The notes under the pieces are model-generated. The model was not told the DNA's origin. It searched no databases and worked only from the letters and a program-made list of their open reading frames with translations. This document shows positions 14,991-23,817 of a stretch of DNA of 64,000 bases, piece by piece; position 1 is the stretch's first letter, and every line of letters starts with the position of its first letter. Source of the stretch: an uncultured Collinsella sp. (GTDB taxonomy: Bacteria; Actinomycetota; Coriobacteriia; Coriobacteriales; Coriobacteriaceae). Both the position numbers and the translations under genes were made by a program. The stretch spans positions 28,907 to 92,906 of the forward strand of contig UQLF01000008.1 of assembly GCA_900541875.1 (NCBI GenBank), in the 5' to 3' direction.

Positions 14991-16287
14991 CCTCGCCAGC
15001 CGCCTCGCCGCATCTGAGTCCGCATCGTCCACCATCCTCGCCAAGGATCGAACGCTTTCCTGCGACACCCGCCAAACGGGACTCAACAACAACGCACTTG
15101 TGATCGGCCCCTCGGGAGCCGGCAAGACCCGAAACCTCCTCAAGCCCAACCTACTGCAAATGAACGCAAGCTACATCGTGCTCGACACCAAAGGCACGCT
15201 CTGTCGCGAAGTGGGACCCGTGCTGGCAGCCCACGGTTACCGCGTGCAATGTCTCAACTTCGCCGACCTCAACACCGTCCCGGCCCTTGCGCCCGGCATC
15301 GAGCGCTGCGGCTACAACCCCCTGAGGCACATTCGCCGCAAGGCGGACGGCAGGCCCAACCAGCAGGACATCCTCTCGGTGGCAAAGGCCATCTGCCCCA
15401 TCGAGGACAACAACCAGCCTTTTTGGGATCATGCGGCGGCAAACCTGCTGTCGTGTCTTATCGCCTACGTCACCGAACAGCTACCCGCCGACGAGCAGAC
15501 GATCAGCTCGGTCATCAAGCTGATCGAGCACCTGCAGGACGGTGCCACGGGTCGATTGTTTGACGACCTGATCACGACCGACCCCCAAAGCTATGCCCTC
15601 TCGCTATGGCGGCGCTACGCCATTACGCAAAATGCCGAGCGCATGCACGCGAGCATCGTCGGCATCCTTGCCGAAAAGGTCATGTGTCTGGGATTCGACG
15701 GTGCGGCACAGCTCTATCGTGAGTGCCATCAGGTGGACTTCGCTTCCATGGGACACACCCTCTGCGCCCTGTTTGTAACCGTGAGCGATATTGACCGCAA
15801 TCTCGATCCGCTGACCGGCCTCTTTATTTCGCAGGCGTTCATGGGCCTCATTCGTGAGGCCGATAGGCAGCCCGACGGCAGCCTGCCCGTGCCCGTGCGC
15901 TTTATGCTCGATGACTTCGCAAATCTGCAGATCCCCCAGATCGACAACGTGCTCTCGATTATCCGAAGCCGCAACATCTGGGCAACGCTGCTGCTGCAGT
16001 CGACCAACCAGCTCGATGCGCTCTATGGCGAGGCACGCGCACGCTCCATCATGGGCAACTGCGACACGCATCTGGTGCTGGCGTTCCAGGATCCAGAGAG
16101 TGCCCGGGTGTTTTCCGACCGCGCTGACGCGCTGCCCAGCACGCTCATGGCGACGCCGATTGATCGCTCGTGGCTCTTTGTACGCGGTCGCACTCCCGAA
16201 CAGGTCGAGCGCTTTAGGCTCGAAGACCATCCGCTCTACGGGGAGCTGCCCGAGGCGCAGCGAGGCCATGCGGAGGCCGAGATCTAG
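14983..16287 (+). CDS. Soluble VirD4/TraG-like ATPase
   Basis: 434 residues of the VirD4/TraG coupling-protein group. Walker A is GPSGAGKT (residues 42-49) and Walker B is FMLDDFA (307-313). Further family features are DTKGTLCREVGPVLAAHGY, FWDHAAANLLSCLIAYV, IIRSRNIWATLLLQSTNQLD and NCDTHLVLAFQDPESARVFSDR. It lacks the N-terminal membrane helices of true conjugation coupling proteins, and no relaxase, VirB4 or other secretion gene is near. ATG at 14983 has AGGAGG 6 bases upstream and overlaps the protease gene. It could be a hexameric motor working with the ClpP-like ring, or a leftover of an integrated element. Confidence 0.8.
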   Translation: MSNLASRLAASESASSTILAKDRTLSCDTRQTGLNNNALVIGPSGAGKTRNLLKPNLLQMNASYIVLDTKGTLCREVGPVLAAHGYRVQCLNFADLNTVPALAPGIERCGYNPLRHIRRKADGRPNQQDILSVAKAICPIEDNNQPFWDHAAANLLSCLIAYVTEQLPADEQTISSVIKLIEHLQDGATGRLFDDLITTDPQSYALSLWRRYAITQNAERMHASIVGILAEKVMCLGFDGAAQLYRECHQVDFASMGHTLCALFVTVSDIDRNLDPLTGLFISQAFMGLIREADRQPDGSLPVPVRFMLDDFANLQIPQIDNVLSIIRSRNIWATLLLQSTNQLDALYGEARARSIMGNCDTHLVLAFQDPESARVFSDRADALPSTLMATPIDRSWLFVRGRTPEQVERFRLEDHPLYGELPEAQRGHAEAEI

Positions 16288-16308
16288 GCGCTGGGTTCTC
16301 GCTGGGGG

Positions 16309-16345
16309 GGGCGCCCCGACTTTGTTCAACAACGGCGGGGCGCCC
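16309..16345 (+). terminator. Hairpin ending the ClpP/TraG-like cassette
   Basis: A perfect 10-bp stem (GGGCGCCCCG with CGGGGCGCCC) begins 21 bases after the ATPase stop. No T-run follows. A second GC-rich stem (GGGGCCC at about 16366 and 16394) lies downstream, between this gene and the convergent pgi gene. Confidence 0.55.
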
Positions 16346-16428
16346 GGGGACCACGGAAAAGCAACGGGGCCCGAATCCGATAGTATAGGGGCCCCTGACT
16401 ATAAGGCGCGATGCGTTAACAGCAGCGA

Positions 16429-18123
16429 CTACTTGCGATGCGCGCGATAGAACTCGATGAGCGCCTGGGTCGAAGCGTCCTGCTCGGCCTTGGCGGCATC
16501 GTCGTGGAAGGCCGGGGTAATCTGCTTGGCAAGCTGCTTGCCCAGCTCGACGCCCCACTGGTCGTAGGAGTCGATGCCCCAGACCGTACCCTCGACAAAC
16601 GTGATGTGCTCGTACAGGGCGATGAGCTCGCCGAGCGCGAACGGAGTCAGCGTGTCGCCGAAGATCGAGGTCGTCGGACGGTTGCCCTCAAAGCAGCGGG
16701 CCGGGACGATCTGCTCGGGCGTGCCCTCGGCACGAACCTCGTCGGCCGTCTTGCCAAAGGCGAGCGCCTTGGTCTGGGCCAGGAAGTTGCCCAGGAACAG
16801 CTCGTGGACATCCTGGCCGCTGTCGGTTGCGGGGTTGGCAGTGTTGGCGAAAGCGATAAAGTCGGCCGGGACCACCACGGTGCCCTGGTGCAGCAGCTGG
16901 TAGAAGGCGTGCTGACCGTTGGTGCCGGGCTCGCCCCAGAAAATCTCACCAGTGTCGGAGGTCACGGCGCTGCCGTCCCAGCGGACGTGCTTGCCGTTGG
17001 ACTCCATGGTGAGCTGCTGCAGGTAGGCCGGGAAACGGTGCAGATACTGGCAGTACGGAAGCACGGCGTGGCTCTTGGAGCCGAAGAAGTTGACGTACCA
17101 GACGTTGAGCAGGCCCATCAGCGCGACGGCGTTGTTCTCGAGCGGGGTATTGCAGAAGTACTCATCGATAGCGTGGAAGCCCTCAAGGAACTGCTGGAAG
17201 CGCTCGGGACCGAGCACGACGATCAGCGACAGACCCACGGCGGAGTCAACGGAATAGCGGCCGCCGACCCAGTTCCAGAAGCCGAAGGCGTTGGCGGGGT
17301 CGATGCCGAAGGCCTCAACCTTGTCGAGTGCGGTGGAGACAGCGACGAAGTGCTTGGCCACGGCCTCGGCGTTCTGCTCATCGGAGCCGTCGATGGCACC
17401 CTGAGCCTTGAGCTGTTCGAGCATCCAGGTCTTGACCTCGCGGGCGTTGGTGAGGGTCTCGAGCGTGGTGAAAGTCTTGGAGACGATGATTACGAGCGTG
17501 GTCTCGGGATCGAGGCCCTTGAGCTTCTCTGCCTGATCGTTGGGGTCGATGTTGGAGATATAGCGGCAGTCGATACCGGCGTCGGCATAGGGACGCAGGG
17601 CCTCGTAGGCCATGACCGGGCCCAGGTCGGAGCCGCCGATGCCGATGGACACCAGGTGCTCGATCTTCTTGCCGGTAACGCCCTTCCACTCACCGGAGCG
17701 AACGCGCTCGGCGAAGGCATACATGCGGTCGAGGACCTCGTGCACGTCGGCGACGACGTCCTGGCCGTCGACGATGAGCTGGCCCTTCTCGGTTGCCGGG
17801 CGGCGCAGCGCGGTGTGCAGAACGGCGCGGTCCTCGGTGGTATTGATGTGCTCGCCGGAGAACATGGCGTCGCGGCGCTCCTCGAGCTTCACCTCGCGGG
17901 CAAGATCGCACAGCAGCTTGACGGTCTCATCGGTCACCAGGTTCTTGGACAGGTCGAAGTGCAGGTCGCCGGCGTCAAAGCTCAGCTTGTTCACGCGCTC
18001 TGCATCGGCAGCGAACCATGCCTTGAGGTCGATACCCTCGGCCTCGAGCTTCTCCTGATGGGCCTCGAGCGCCTTCCAAGCGGCGGTCGACGTAGCGTCG
18101 ATAGGTGCGGCAACAGTTGCCAT
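16429..18123 (-). CDS. pgi: Glucose-6-phosphate isomerase
   Basis: 564 residues, two SIS domains. Signature motifs are IGIGGSDLGPVMAYEAL, VIIVSKTFTTLETLTNA, GGRYSVDSAVGLS and, near the C-terminus, SYDQWGVELGKQLA, which carries the active-site lysine. It interconverts glucose-6-phosphate and fructose-6-phosphate in glycolysis. ATG at 18123 has GGAGGAC 4 bases upstream. The protein is of the longer, E. coli-like type. Glucose-6-phosphate released by the FrlB-like deglycase would enter here. Confidence 0.95.
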   Translation of the reverse strand: MATVAAPIDATSTAAWKALEAHQEKLEAEGIDLKAWFAADAERVNKLSFDAGDLHFDLSKNLVTDETVKLLCDLAREVKLEERRDAMFSGEHINTTEDRAVLHTALRRPATEKGQLIVDGQDVVADVHEVLDRMYAFAERVRSGEWKGVTGKKIEHLVSIGIGGSDLGPVMAYEALRPYADAGIDCRYISNIDPNDQAEKLKGLDPETTLVIIVSKTFTTLETLTNAREVKTWMLEQLKAQGAIDGSDEQNAEAVAKHFVAVSTALDKVEAFGIDPANAFGFWNWVGGRYSVDSAVGLSLIVVLGPERFQQFLEGFHAIDEYFCNTPLENNAVALMGLLNVWYVNFFGSKSHAVLPYCQYLHRFPAYLQQLTMESNGKHVRWDGSAVTSDTGEIFWGEPGTNGQHAFYQLLHQGTVVVPADFIAFANTANPATDSGQDVHELFLGNFLAQTKALAFGKTADEVRAEGTPEQIVPARCFEGNRPTTSIFGDTLTPFALGELIALYEHITFVEGTVWGIDSYDQWGVELGKQLAKQITPAFHDDAAKAEQDASTQALIEFYRAHRK

Positions 18124-18247
18124 AAAGTCCTCCTCAGCATACGGGCGCACGCCTCCATGCGCCCGGACATTCAGATGCCACTATTCTAGCGCAGGTCAAG
18201 ACTATAATCAGCGAGCGTTGCCAATCGGCCCCCAAACGGCAACCGAC

Positions 18248-18312
18248 CAAAAAGGGACAGGTTTATTTTGGCAGGTCAAACGCTTTACCTACAAAAATTA
18301 ACCTGTCCCTTT
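18248..18312. repeat. Inverted repeat with AAAGGGACAGGTT arms
   Basis: AAAGGGACAGGTT (18251-18263) is perfectly complementary to 18300-18312, enclosing about 36 bases. It lies between pgi and the next minus-strand gene and could end transcription. The same left arm, CCAAAAAGGGACAGGTTT, recurs as a single copy at 18978-18994, overlapping the -35 of the SOS-controlled polymerase gene. Confidence 0.6.
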
Positions 18313-18322
18313 ATGGCAAATA

Positions 18323-18844
18323 TCAGGCCGCGGCGCAGACGCTACCGAGCAACTCTCGCAGAGGAGACCCAATGCCCTCAAGCAGTTCGGGAGCGATAAT
18401 GGCAAAAACGGGAACCTCGCCGGCTCCCACGACGGCAGGCACCTTGCCCTCCGAGACAATACATCCATAAGGAACAAAACCGTCTTCGCCGGCATCGAGC
18501 GCCGCCATGCGACGCGCGAGTTCGCGCGCAAAGCCGGCAGTATCGGCATCGCCGATCGCCAGGACAAAGTCCACGCCTTCGTCGGTCGCCAGGGCCACGG
18601 CCTCGTCGATCAGCTCGTCTCCCCCATCGCCAACCGAGCCGCAGCGGAAAAGCACGCGCTCGAGCAGAGCTCGATCAACCGAGCCGAGTGCCGCCGAGAC
18701 GAGCTCATCGCGCGTATGCTTGTCACCGCCCAGCACGACCAGCGCCTTGGTGCCACCGTAGTGAGCGACCAATCGTCCGCACCAGCGAGCCACGTCTCCA
18801 TCCGCAACAAGGCGCGTCGGCATACCAAACCCATAGTTGACCAT
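18323..18844 (-). CDS. Half-length iron-containing alcohol dehydrogenase-like protein
   Basis: About 173 residues resembling only the N-terminal nucleotide-binding domain of iron-dependent alcohol dehydrogenases. The start MVNYGFGMPTRLVADGDVA matches the family's N-terminal strand and 'NPT' loop; KALVVLGGDKHTRDELV and VDFVLAIGDADTAGFARELA occupy the places of the GGGS loops, where the glycine triplets are altered (GGDK, IGDADT). The whole metal-binding C-terminal domain is missing, so dehydrogenase activity is unlikely. ATG at 18844 was preferred to 18895 on family alignment and a GGGGA just upstream. It may be a decayed gene or a single-domain protein with a new role. Confidence 0.55.
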   Translation of the reverse strand: MVNYGFGMPTRLVADGDVARWCGRLVAHYGGTKALVVLGGDKHTRDELVSAALGSVDRALLERVLFRCGSVGDGGDELIDEAVALATDEGVDFVLAIGDADTAGFARELARRMAALDAGEDGFVPYGCIVSEGKVPAVVGAGEVPVFAIIAPELLEGIGSPLRELLGSVCAAA

Positions 18845-18993
18845 TATCCCCACAACCCTTCCGTGCTTTATGGTGGTATCGATCGTTAGGCTCATGCTAC
18901 GAAGCGAGGTTTTCCGAGCTGTTTCGCACTCTTTAGAGCTGCGTTAAAACCCGATGCGGCCGCACGACCGTACCTGCCAAAAAGGGACAGGTT

Positions 18994-19053
18994 TTGACGG
19001 TGTCCGGACGAGCGGCTATTATCGAACATGTATTCGATAAGAACATGTGTTTG
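18994..19053 (+). promoter_or_regulatory. SOS promoter with two tandem LexA boxes
   Basis: TTGACG (18994-18999), 17 bases, TATTAT (19017-19022) is a strong promoter. Immediately downstream sit CGAACATGTATTCG (19023-19036) and AGAACATGTGTTTG (19040-19053), both close to the Gram-positive LexA consensus CGAAC-N4-GTTCG. Two operators over the start site predict tight repression and DNA-damage induction of the polymerase operon. Confidence 0.7.
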
Positions 19054-19065
19054 ATGGGAGGACGC

Positions 19066-20571
19066 GTGGGGCACGAGCGTCACACCTATATCTGCATCGA
19101 CCTCAAGACGTTTTACGCTAGCGTCGAGTGCGTTGACCGTGGGCTTAACCCGCTCACCACCAACCTGGTCGTTGCCGACGAATCGCGCGGGCGCACGACC
19201 ATCTGTCTCGCTATCACGCAGGCCATGAAAGACCTCGGGATACATAACCGCTGCCGTTTGTTCGAGATTCCCGACGGCATCGACTACATCAAGGCCGTAC
19301 CGCGCATGCAGCACTATATGGAGGTGTCGGCGCAAATCTACGGCATCTATCTGGAATACGTGAGTCCGCAAGACATTCACGTCTACTCAATTGACGAGTG
19401 CTTTATCGACGTGACACCCTATCTGGACCTCTATCACACCGATGCGGAAGGCTTCGCCTGCATGTTGCGCGACGAGGTCCTGGCACGCACCGGCATCACG
19501 GCGACGGTCGGCATCGGCCCCAACCTATTCCAGGCCAAGGTTGCACTCGATATCACCGCCAAGCACGTGCCCAGTCGCATCGGAAAACTCGACGACGAGA
19601 CCTTTCGCAAGGAGATCTGGCCCCATCGCCCCATCACCGACATCTGGGGCATCGGCCCCGGCGTGGCGGCCCGTCTCGAGAAATACGGCGTCTACGATCT
19701 GATGGGCGTCGCGGCGCTCGACGAAAACCTGCTTTACGACGAGCTCGGCGTCAATGCCGAGTATCTCATCGACCACGCCTTTGGGCGCGAGCCGACAACC
19801 ATCGCCGATATTCAGGCCTATCGCCCGCAGGCAACCTCAACAACCACGGGGCAAGTGCTATCGAAAGGCTATGCCTATGAGCAGGCCTACACCGTCTTGC
19901 GCGAGATGGTCGACAACGCCGTGTTGGACTTAGTCGATAAGCGCGTGGTCTGCGACAGCATCTCGCTCTTTGTGGGCTACGCGAGCGAACGAGCCGACAT
20001 ACGCCGGCTCGATGCCAGCGGTACAGCGCAATATGTGGACGGATGCGGACACCTACGCTCGAGCACGTCGAGTATCGAACCCACCGCAACCGCCGGCCCC
20101 GAGCTCGCGCCCCGTGCGCCCAAGCCCGTCCAGCGCGATGACGAACGGCGGCGCTTGGTGCGTGAGGCGCAGGCAATCGATGGCATCTTTGTGGGAGAGC
20201 ATGGCGGCAAACCGCGTGGTGGCTATGCCGCACTCTTTGCGCACTCTAACGCCTCGCGAAAGCTGCCCGAGCGTACCAATTCGTTTAAGAAGATCATGGG
20301 CTATTTCGATGAGCTCTGGGCGCAGACCGTCGATCCCAAACGACCGGTCAAACGCATCAACCTGGGCTTTGGCAACCTCATGCCCGAGGAATTTGCCACC
20401 ATCGATCTATTTAGCGATATCGAGGCCGATGAGCGCGAGCGCGACCTGGCGCGCGCCGTCCTGGCCGTGAAGGGCAAGTACGGCAAGAACGCGCTCGTCA
20501 AGGGATTAAGCTTCACCGCCGGCGCCACCGCACGCGAACGCAACGATCAGGTAGGAGGACATCGTGCCTAA
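19066..20571 (+). CDS. Y-family DNA polymerase (UvrX/UmuC-like)
   Basis: About 501 residues, translesion polymerase. Catalytic acids are in CIDLKTFYASVE (Asp12) and YSIDECF (Asp110, Glu111). It has the helix-hairpin-helix region (DIWGIGPGVAARLEKYGVYDL) and a little-finger domain with TSTTTGQVLSKGYAY. A Ser/Pro-rich insert (about residues 325-360) interrupts the C-terminal half. GTG at 19066 has GGGAGGA 4 bases upstream; earlier in-frame starts fall within the LexA boxes. It overlaps the YolD-like gene by 8 bases, the same pairing seen with UvrX/YqjW-type polymerases in Firmicutes. Confidence 0.85.
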   Translation: MGHERHTYICIDLKTFYASVECVDRGLNPLTTNLVVADESRGRTTICLAITQAMKDLGIHNRCRLFEIPDGIDYIKAVPRMQHYMEVSAQIYGIYLEYVSPQDIHVYSIDECFIDVTPYLDLYHTDAEGFACMLRDEVLARTGITATVGIGPNLFQAKVALDITAKHVPSRIGKLDDETFRKEIWPHRPITDIWGIGPGVAARLEKYGVYDLMGVAALDENLLYDELGVNAEYLIDHAFGREPTTIADIQAYRPQATSTTTGQVLSKGYAYEQAYTVLREMVDNAVLDLVDKRVVCDSISLFVGYASERADIRRLDASGTAQYVDGCGHLRSSTSSIEPTATAGPELAPRAPKPVQRDDERRRLVREAQAIDGIFVGEHGGKPRGGYAALFAHSNASRKLPERTNSFKKIMGYFDELWAQTVDPKRPVKRINLGFGNLMPEEFATIDLFSDIEADERERDLARAVLAVKGKYGKNALVKGLSFTAGATARERNDQVGGHRA

Positions 20572-20989
20572 GCCCCAACAACAGCCGATGCGGCCACCGA
20601 CGCCTTTTGAACGTCTAGCGGACCCCGAGGGAAGACGTCGCTCCGCCGACCCCAAGCTCACCGCCAACGGCGCCATCCGCGCCGGCCGTGCCGCGCAGTT
20701 TATGCCCTTTGCCGCCCTCACGGGATACTACGAGCTTGTGCGCAAACAAGAGATCACTGTTGAGCCCAAATGCGAACTCACAGAAGAAAAAGCCCTCGAG
20801 CTTTCGAAAAAGCTCGAGGGCCTCAAACGCGGCGACCTGGTGCGTGTCACCTATTACGATATGTACGGCTATCGTAGCCGCACGGGCATTCTCGACGAAG
20901 TGTTACCCGCATTCAAGCTGCTCAAACTCAGGGATATCGCCATCAATTTTGGCGATATCCAAGGCATCGAGCTGCGTGGTCGAGCCTAG
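20564..20989 (+). CDS. YolD-like protein
   Basis: 141 residues of the YolD-like family, small proteins encoded beside UvrX-type translesion polymerases and thought to act like UmuD. Recognisable are the segment RAAQFMPFAALTGYYELVRKQE and the C-terminal beta-rich part VRVTYYDMYGYRSRTGILDEV ending IAINFGDIQGIEL. It starts at GTG 20564 with AGGAGG 7 bases upstream, inside the end of the polymerase gene. Its stop overlaps the stop of the convergent surface-protein gene by 4 bases. Confidence 0.75.
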   Translation: MPKPQQQPMRPPTPFERLADPEGRRRSADPKLTANGAIRAGRAAQFMPFAALTGYYELVRKQEITVEPKCELTEEKALELSKKLEGLKRGDLVRVTYYDMYGYRSRTGILDEVLPAFKLLKLRDIAINFGDIQGIELRGRA

Positions 20990-23544
20990 CGACGAGAACG
21001 CTTGCGCAAGACGAGGGCAATGCCAAGCACTGCGGCAGCTGCAACCAGCAATCCCAAGACCAGCGTGAGGGTCGAGTCGCCAGCGTGAGGCAGCGAGCCG
21101 TCCTTCGGAGTCTTCTTAGTGGTCATCGTGACGGTGGTCGCGGTGCTGCTCGGCTGGCCGTTGCCGCCCGTCTGGCTGCCACCAGGCTGATCGCCGCCAC
21201 CCGGCTGCGAAGGATCGGTGGGTTCCGTCGGATCCGGAGTACCGGGATCAATCGGATTCTCCGAATTCTCCTTGCGCTGGATCCAAACCTGGCAACCATA
21301 GAACGGGTTGGCGGTACCAAGGCACAGACCCTGGTTGGTCACCGCAAAGGTGCGCAGACCATGGTTATACGGATCGTTAAAGCCATTGGTCGTCAGCGTT
21401 GTAAAGTTCACGCCGTCCTCGGTCACATACATATCAAAGCCACGTTCGGCATCGCGAAGGTAACACATGCACGTAAGCACGCTCTGCAGCTTCTTGAGGT
21501 TCTCCTCGCTCAGCAGCTTATCAAATGCATCCTGAATATCGCCCGGCAGCTCGGTGCCATAGGCATCCTCGTACTGCTGCTTCAGGCTCTCGTAGCTATC
21601 GAGCATGTCCTGATACTGATCGGCAAAGGACTTGAAGTACGCGATCTCGCTATCGATCTTCTGGACATAAGCGGCGTCGTCTTCAACGTCCGCGGACATC
21701 GTCGCGGTCTGATCGCAAAGATCGTCCGTGGCATCCTCTAGCGCATCGTTCAGGTCACCAAAGCCCTTAGCAACCTCGGTCTTCTCGTCGTCGACCTCGA
21801 CGGCCTCAGCCTTCTCGCCATCGACCTCGACGGCCTCAGCCTTCTCGTCATCGACCTCGGCGGCCTCGTTTGAATCATCGTCCGCAAGCGTGTTCACGGG
21901 AACGATGGGGTCGTCAGGCGATTTCTTGTCGAGCAGGTGATTGAGCAGGTCCCTAAGGCGCTGAACCTGAGAGGCCCACTCCTCGGGCGTCATATCGATA
22001 ATGTCACCATTAGAGAACTGGCCGATCGGCTCAAGCAGGCTCGCGGTATCAAAGGTACCGATATACAGCTTGCCGTCGAACTTCTGCATGCGCCAAATGT
22101 ACTGGTTCTCGTTTCGGCCAAAGCCCGAAGTCAGGCCGGAAATACCGCCCTCGGGGAACATGTCGGTGCGATCGCCAACGACGAGCTCCATGTTCTCGTC
22201 CTTGTCCATGCGATAGATGTTGACCGACTGCTCAAGATTGGCATTCACAAACGAGCAGTCAACGCCGCCCATGCTGCTCTTGCCGCTCTCGTCAGAATTG
22301 GACTTATTAAAGAGAATGCGCTCGAGGGCGATCTCCTCGTCGTTATATTCACCGATATAGAGGTAGTCGTTGTAGACGATGAGGTTGGCAGCACCAGAAC
22401 GGGTGCGGGCAGGATCGATGCCAAAGCAATACTTTGCACCGTCCGCCTCCTGGTCACCGACAATCGGAGTCCACGAATAGCTGCCGTCGGCGTTCTTGTC
22501 GCCACGGACCATGGCAAACGACTGCATGGAATTATCATCGGGGGCATTCTCGGGCGTACCGGTGCAGATGGTCGCATAGAGATGGCCATTGTACGAGACC
22601 ATATCCCAAATGGCGCCGCCGTAGATGCTGTCCTGATAGCGAATCGCCGGATAGTTAAACAGCGTCTCCGAGTTGGCTATCTCGGTGAAGCTCTCCTGGC
22701 CCTTCGAGGGGTCAGACGACGTCAGGATTGTCGACACAAACTTACCGGCCGCGTCTTTACCCACGTTGCTGATGACGAGCTGGCCATCATGGACGCACAT
22801 ACCGCGGATACCGGTTGAGATGCCCTGTTTGTAGGCAGCGCCGTAATCCTGCATGCTCGAAAGACCCTGATAGACGACCTTGTACTCATCCGTCTTAGGA
22901 TCGATCTCATATACAGCAGGCAGACCGCTTTTGCCGCCATTGGTCCTAACGCTGCCGCAGAAATAGAGTTTGCCCTTATAGCTCACGGCATTGCGGAACA
23001 AAGGAGCGACGCCGTTGAGCGATTCAGAGAGCAGCAGCTTGGTCTCACCAGTCTTGGTATTGATCTTGACCAAGATGCCGCCGCTGTCCTTGTCGGCCGT
23101 GCCGTCCTCCTTCTGCTGTCCGTAGAAGAACGTGCCGTTAAACATGGCCTCCAGCGTCAGACGCATGGTCTCGGCATCAAAGGAATCGCCCAGCGTGCCG
23201 TTCATGAGCGTAAGCGTGTTGCCCATCGCCGCATAGCAGGTGCCCACATAAAGCCAGTCACCATAGCTCGCAGCCGCCCACGTGTAGCTCTGGCCGCGAT
23301 CGCCTTCGTTGTTGGCCGTATTACCATCGGCGCCCGGAACGGCAACGGCACCGTCACCCTGGTAGTCGACGATGCCGTCCGGCTGCGACGTTCCTACCGT
23401 AGGATGCGAGAGCTTCTCAAAGGAATACCCATTTCCCGCATTGTAGGTAACGGCACCCGAAGCGTCTTCGGCGTGCGCCGGCAGCGGCGATACCAAGATA
23501 GCGGCAAGCGCTGCCACCAAGCCAAGTGTTCCCACTCGTCTCAT
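20986..23544 (-). CDS. Large sortase-anchored surface protein
   Basis: 852 residues. An N-terminal signal peptide (basic MRR, hydrophobic stretch, cleavage near AHA-ED), a long beta-rich part with repeated 'Y.G.LYVG/LYFCG' strands suggesting a propeller, a coiled acidic region with three 10-residue repeats (EAVEVDDEKA type), a Pro/Gly/Ser/Thr-rich linker, and a C-terminal wall-sorting signal: LPHAG, a hydrophobic helix and RKRSRR. It would be linked to peptidoglycan by a sortase. No sortase gene is in the window. Ligand is unknown. GGGGAGG precedes the ATG. Confidence 0.8.
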   Translation of the reverse strand: MRRVGTLGLVAALAAILVSPLPAHAEDASGAVTYNAGNGYSFEKLSHPTVGTSQPDGIVDYQGDGAVAVPGADGNTANNEGDRGQSYTWAAASYGDWLYVGTCYAAMGNTLTLMNGTLGDSFDAETMRLTLEAMFNGTFFYGQQKEDGTADKDSGGILVKINTKTGETKLLLSESLNGVAPLFRNAVSYKGKLYFCGSVRTNGGKSGLPAVYEIDPKTDEYKVVYQGLSSMQDYGAAYKQGISTGIRGMCVHDGQLVISNVGKDAAGKFVSTILTSSDPSKGQESFTEIANSETLFNYPAIRYQDSIYGGAIWDMVSYNGHLYATICTGTPENAPDDNSMQSFAMVRGDKNADGSYSWTPIVGDQEADGAKYCFGIDPARTRSGAANLIVYNDYLYIGEYNDEEIALERILFNKSNSDESGKSSMGGVDCSFVNANLEQSVNIYRMDKDENMELVVGDRTDMFPEGGISGLTSGFGRNENQYIWRMQKFDGKLYIGTFDTASLLEPIGQFSNGDIIDMTPEEWASQVQRLRDLLNHLLDKKSPDDPIVPVNTLADDDSNEAAEVDDEKAEAVEVDGEKAEAVEVDDEKTEVAKGFGDLNDALEDATDDLCDQTATMSADVEDDAAYVQKIDSEIAYFKSFADQYQDMLDSYESLKQQYEDAYGTELPGDIQDAFDKLLSEENLKKLQSVLTCMCYLRDAERGFDMYVTEDGVNFTTLTTNGFNDPYNHGLRTFAVTNQGLCLGTANPFYGCQVWIQRKENSENPIDPGTPDPTEPTDPSQPGGGDQPGGSQTGGNGQPSSTATTVTMTTKKTPKDGSLPHAGDSTLTLVLGLLVAAAAVLGIALVLRKRSRR
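21781..21870. repeat. Three tandem 30-bp repeats inside surface-protein gene
   Basis: Three consecutive 30-bp units beginning CTTCTCG and containing CGACCTCG encode the 10-residue acidic repeat. The first two differ by 2 bases over most of the unit; the third is more divergent at its end. Copy number may vary between strains. Confidence 0.75.
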
Positions 23545-23817
23545 AAGGTTATAGCCTCCCCTGTCCTAAAGCCCAGTTTTAGCATTCTTCATTTCTGTCC
23601 ACGGTTAATTGCAATCTGAGCACAGCAATAATCAACGTGTAACTATACATCTGTAATTTTTTGGACGGGTTAACGGATGCTCAATTGGTAGCGAATTCCG
23701 CGCAAACCGTCACCAAGCTCCACTTTTGCCGCATCTAAAGGTTATTTTTTGCGCAAATTTTTGGATGCCGATAGTCACCATGGGCAGGAGGCCGGTACCC
23801 ACCGGAGAGGGGAACGC

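Noticed and set aside
14373..16287. The ClpP/TraG-like genes as part of a conjugative element
   Set aside because: Not rejected as history, but no relaxase, integrase, att-type direct repeats or VirB genes could be seen on either side, so it was not annotated as a mobile element.
16438..18189. 583-codon plus-strand frame opposite pgi
   Set aside because: Antisense shadow of a clear pgi gene caused by high GC; its sequence has no recognisable domain.
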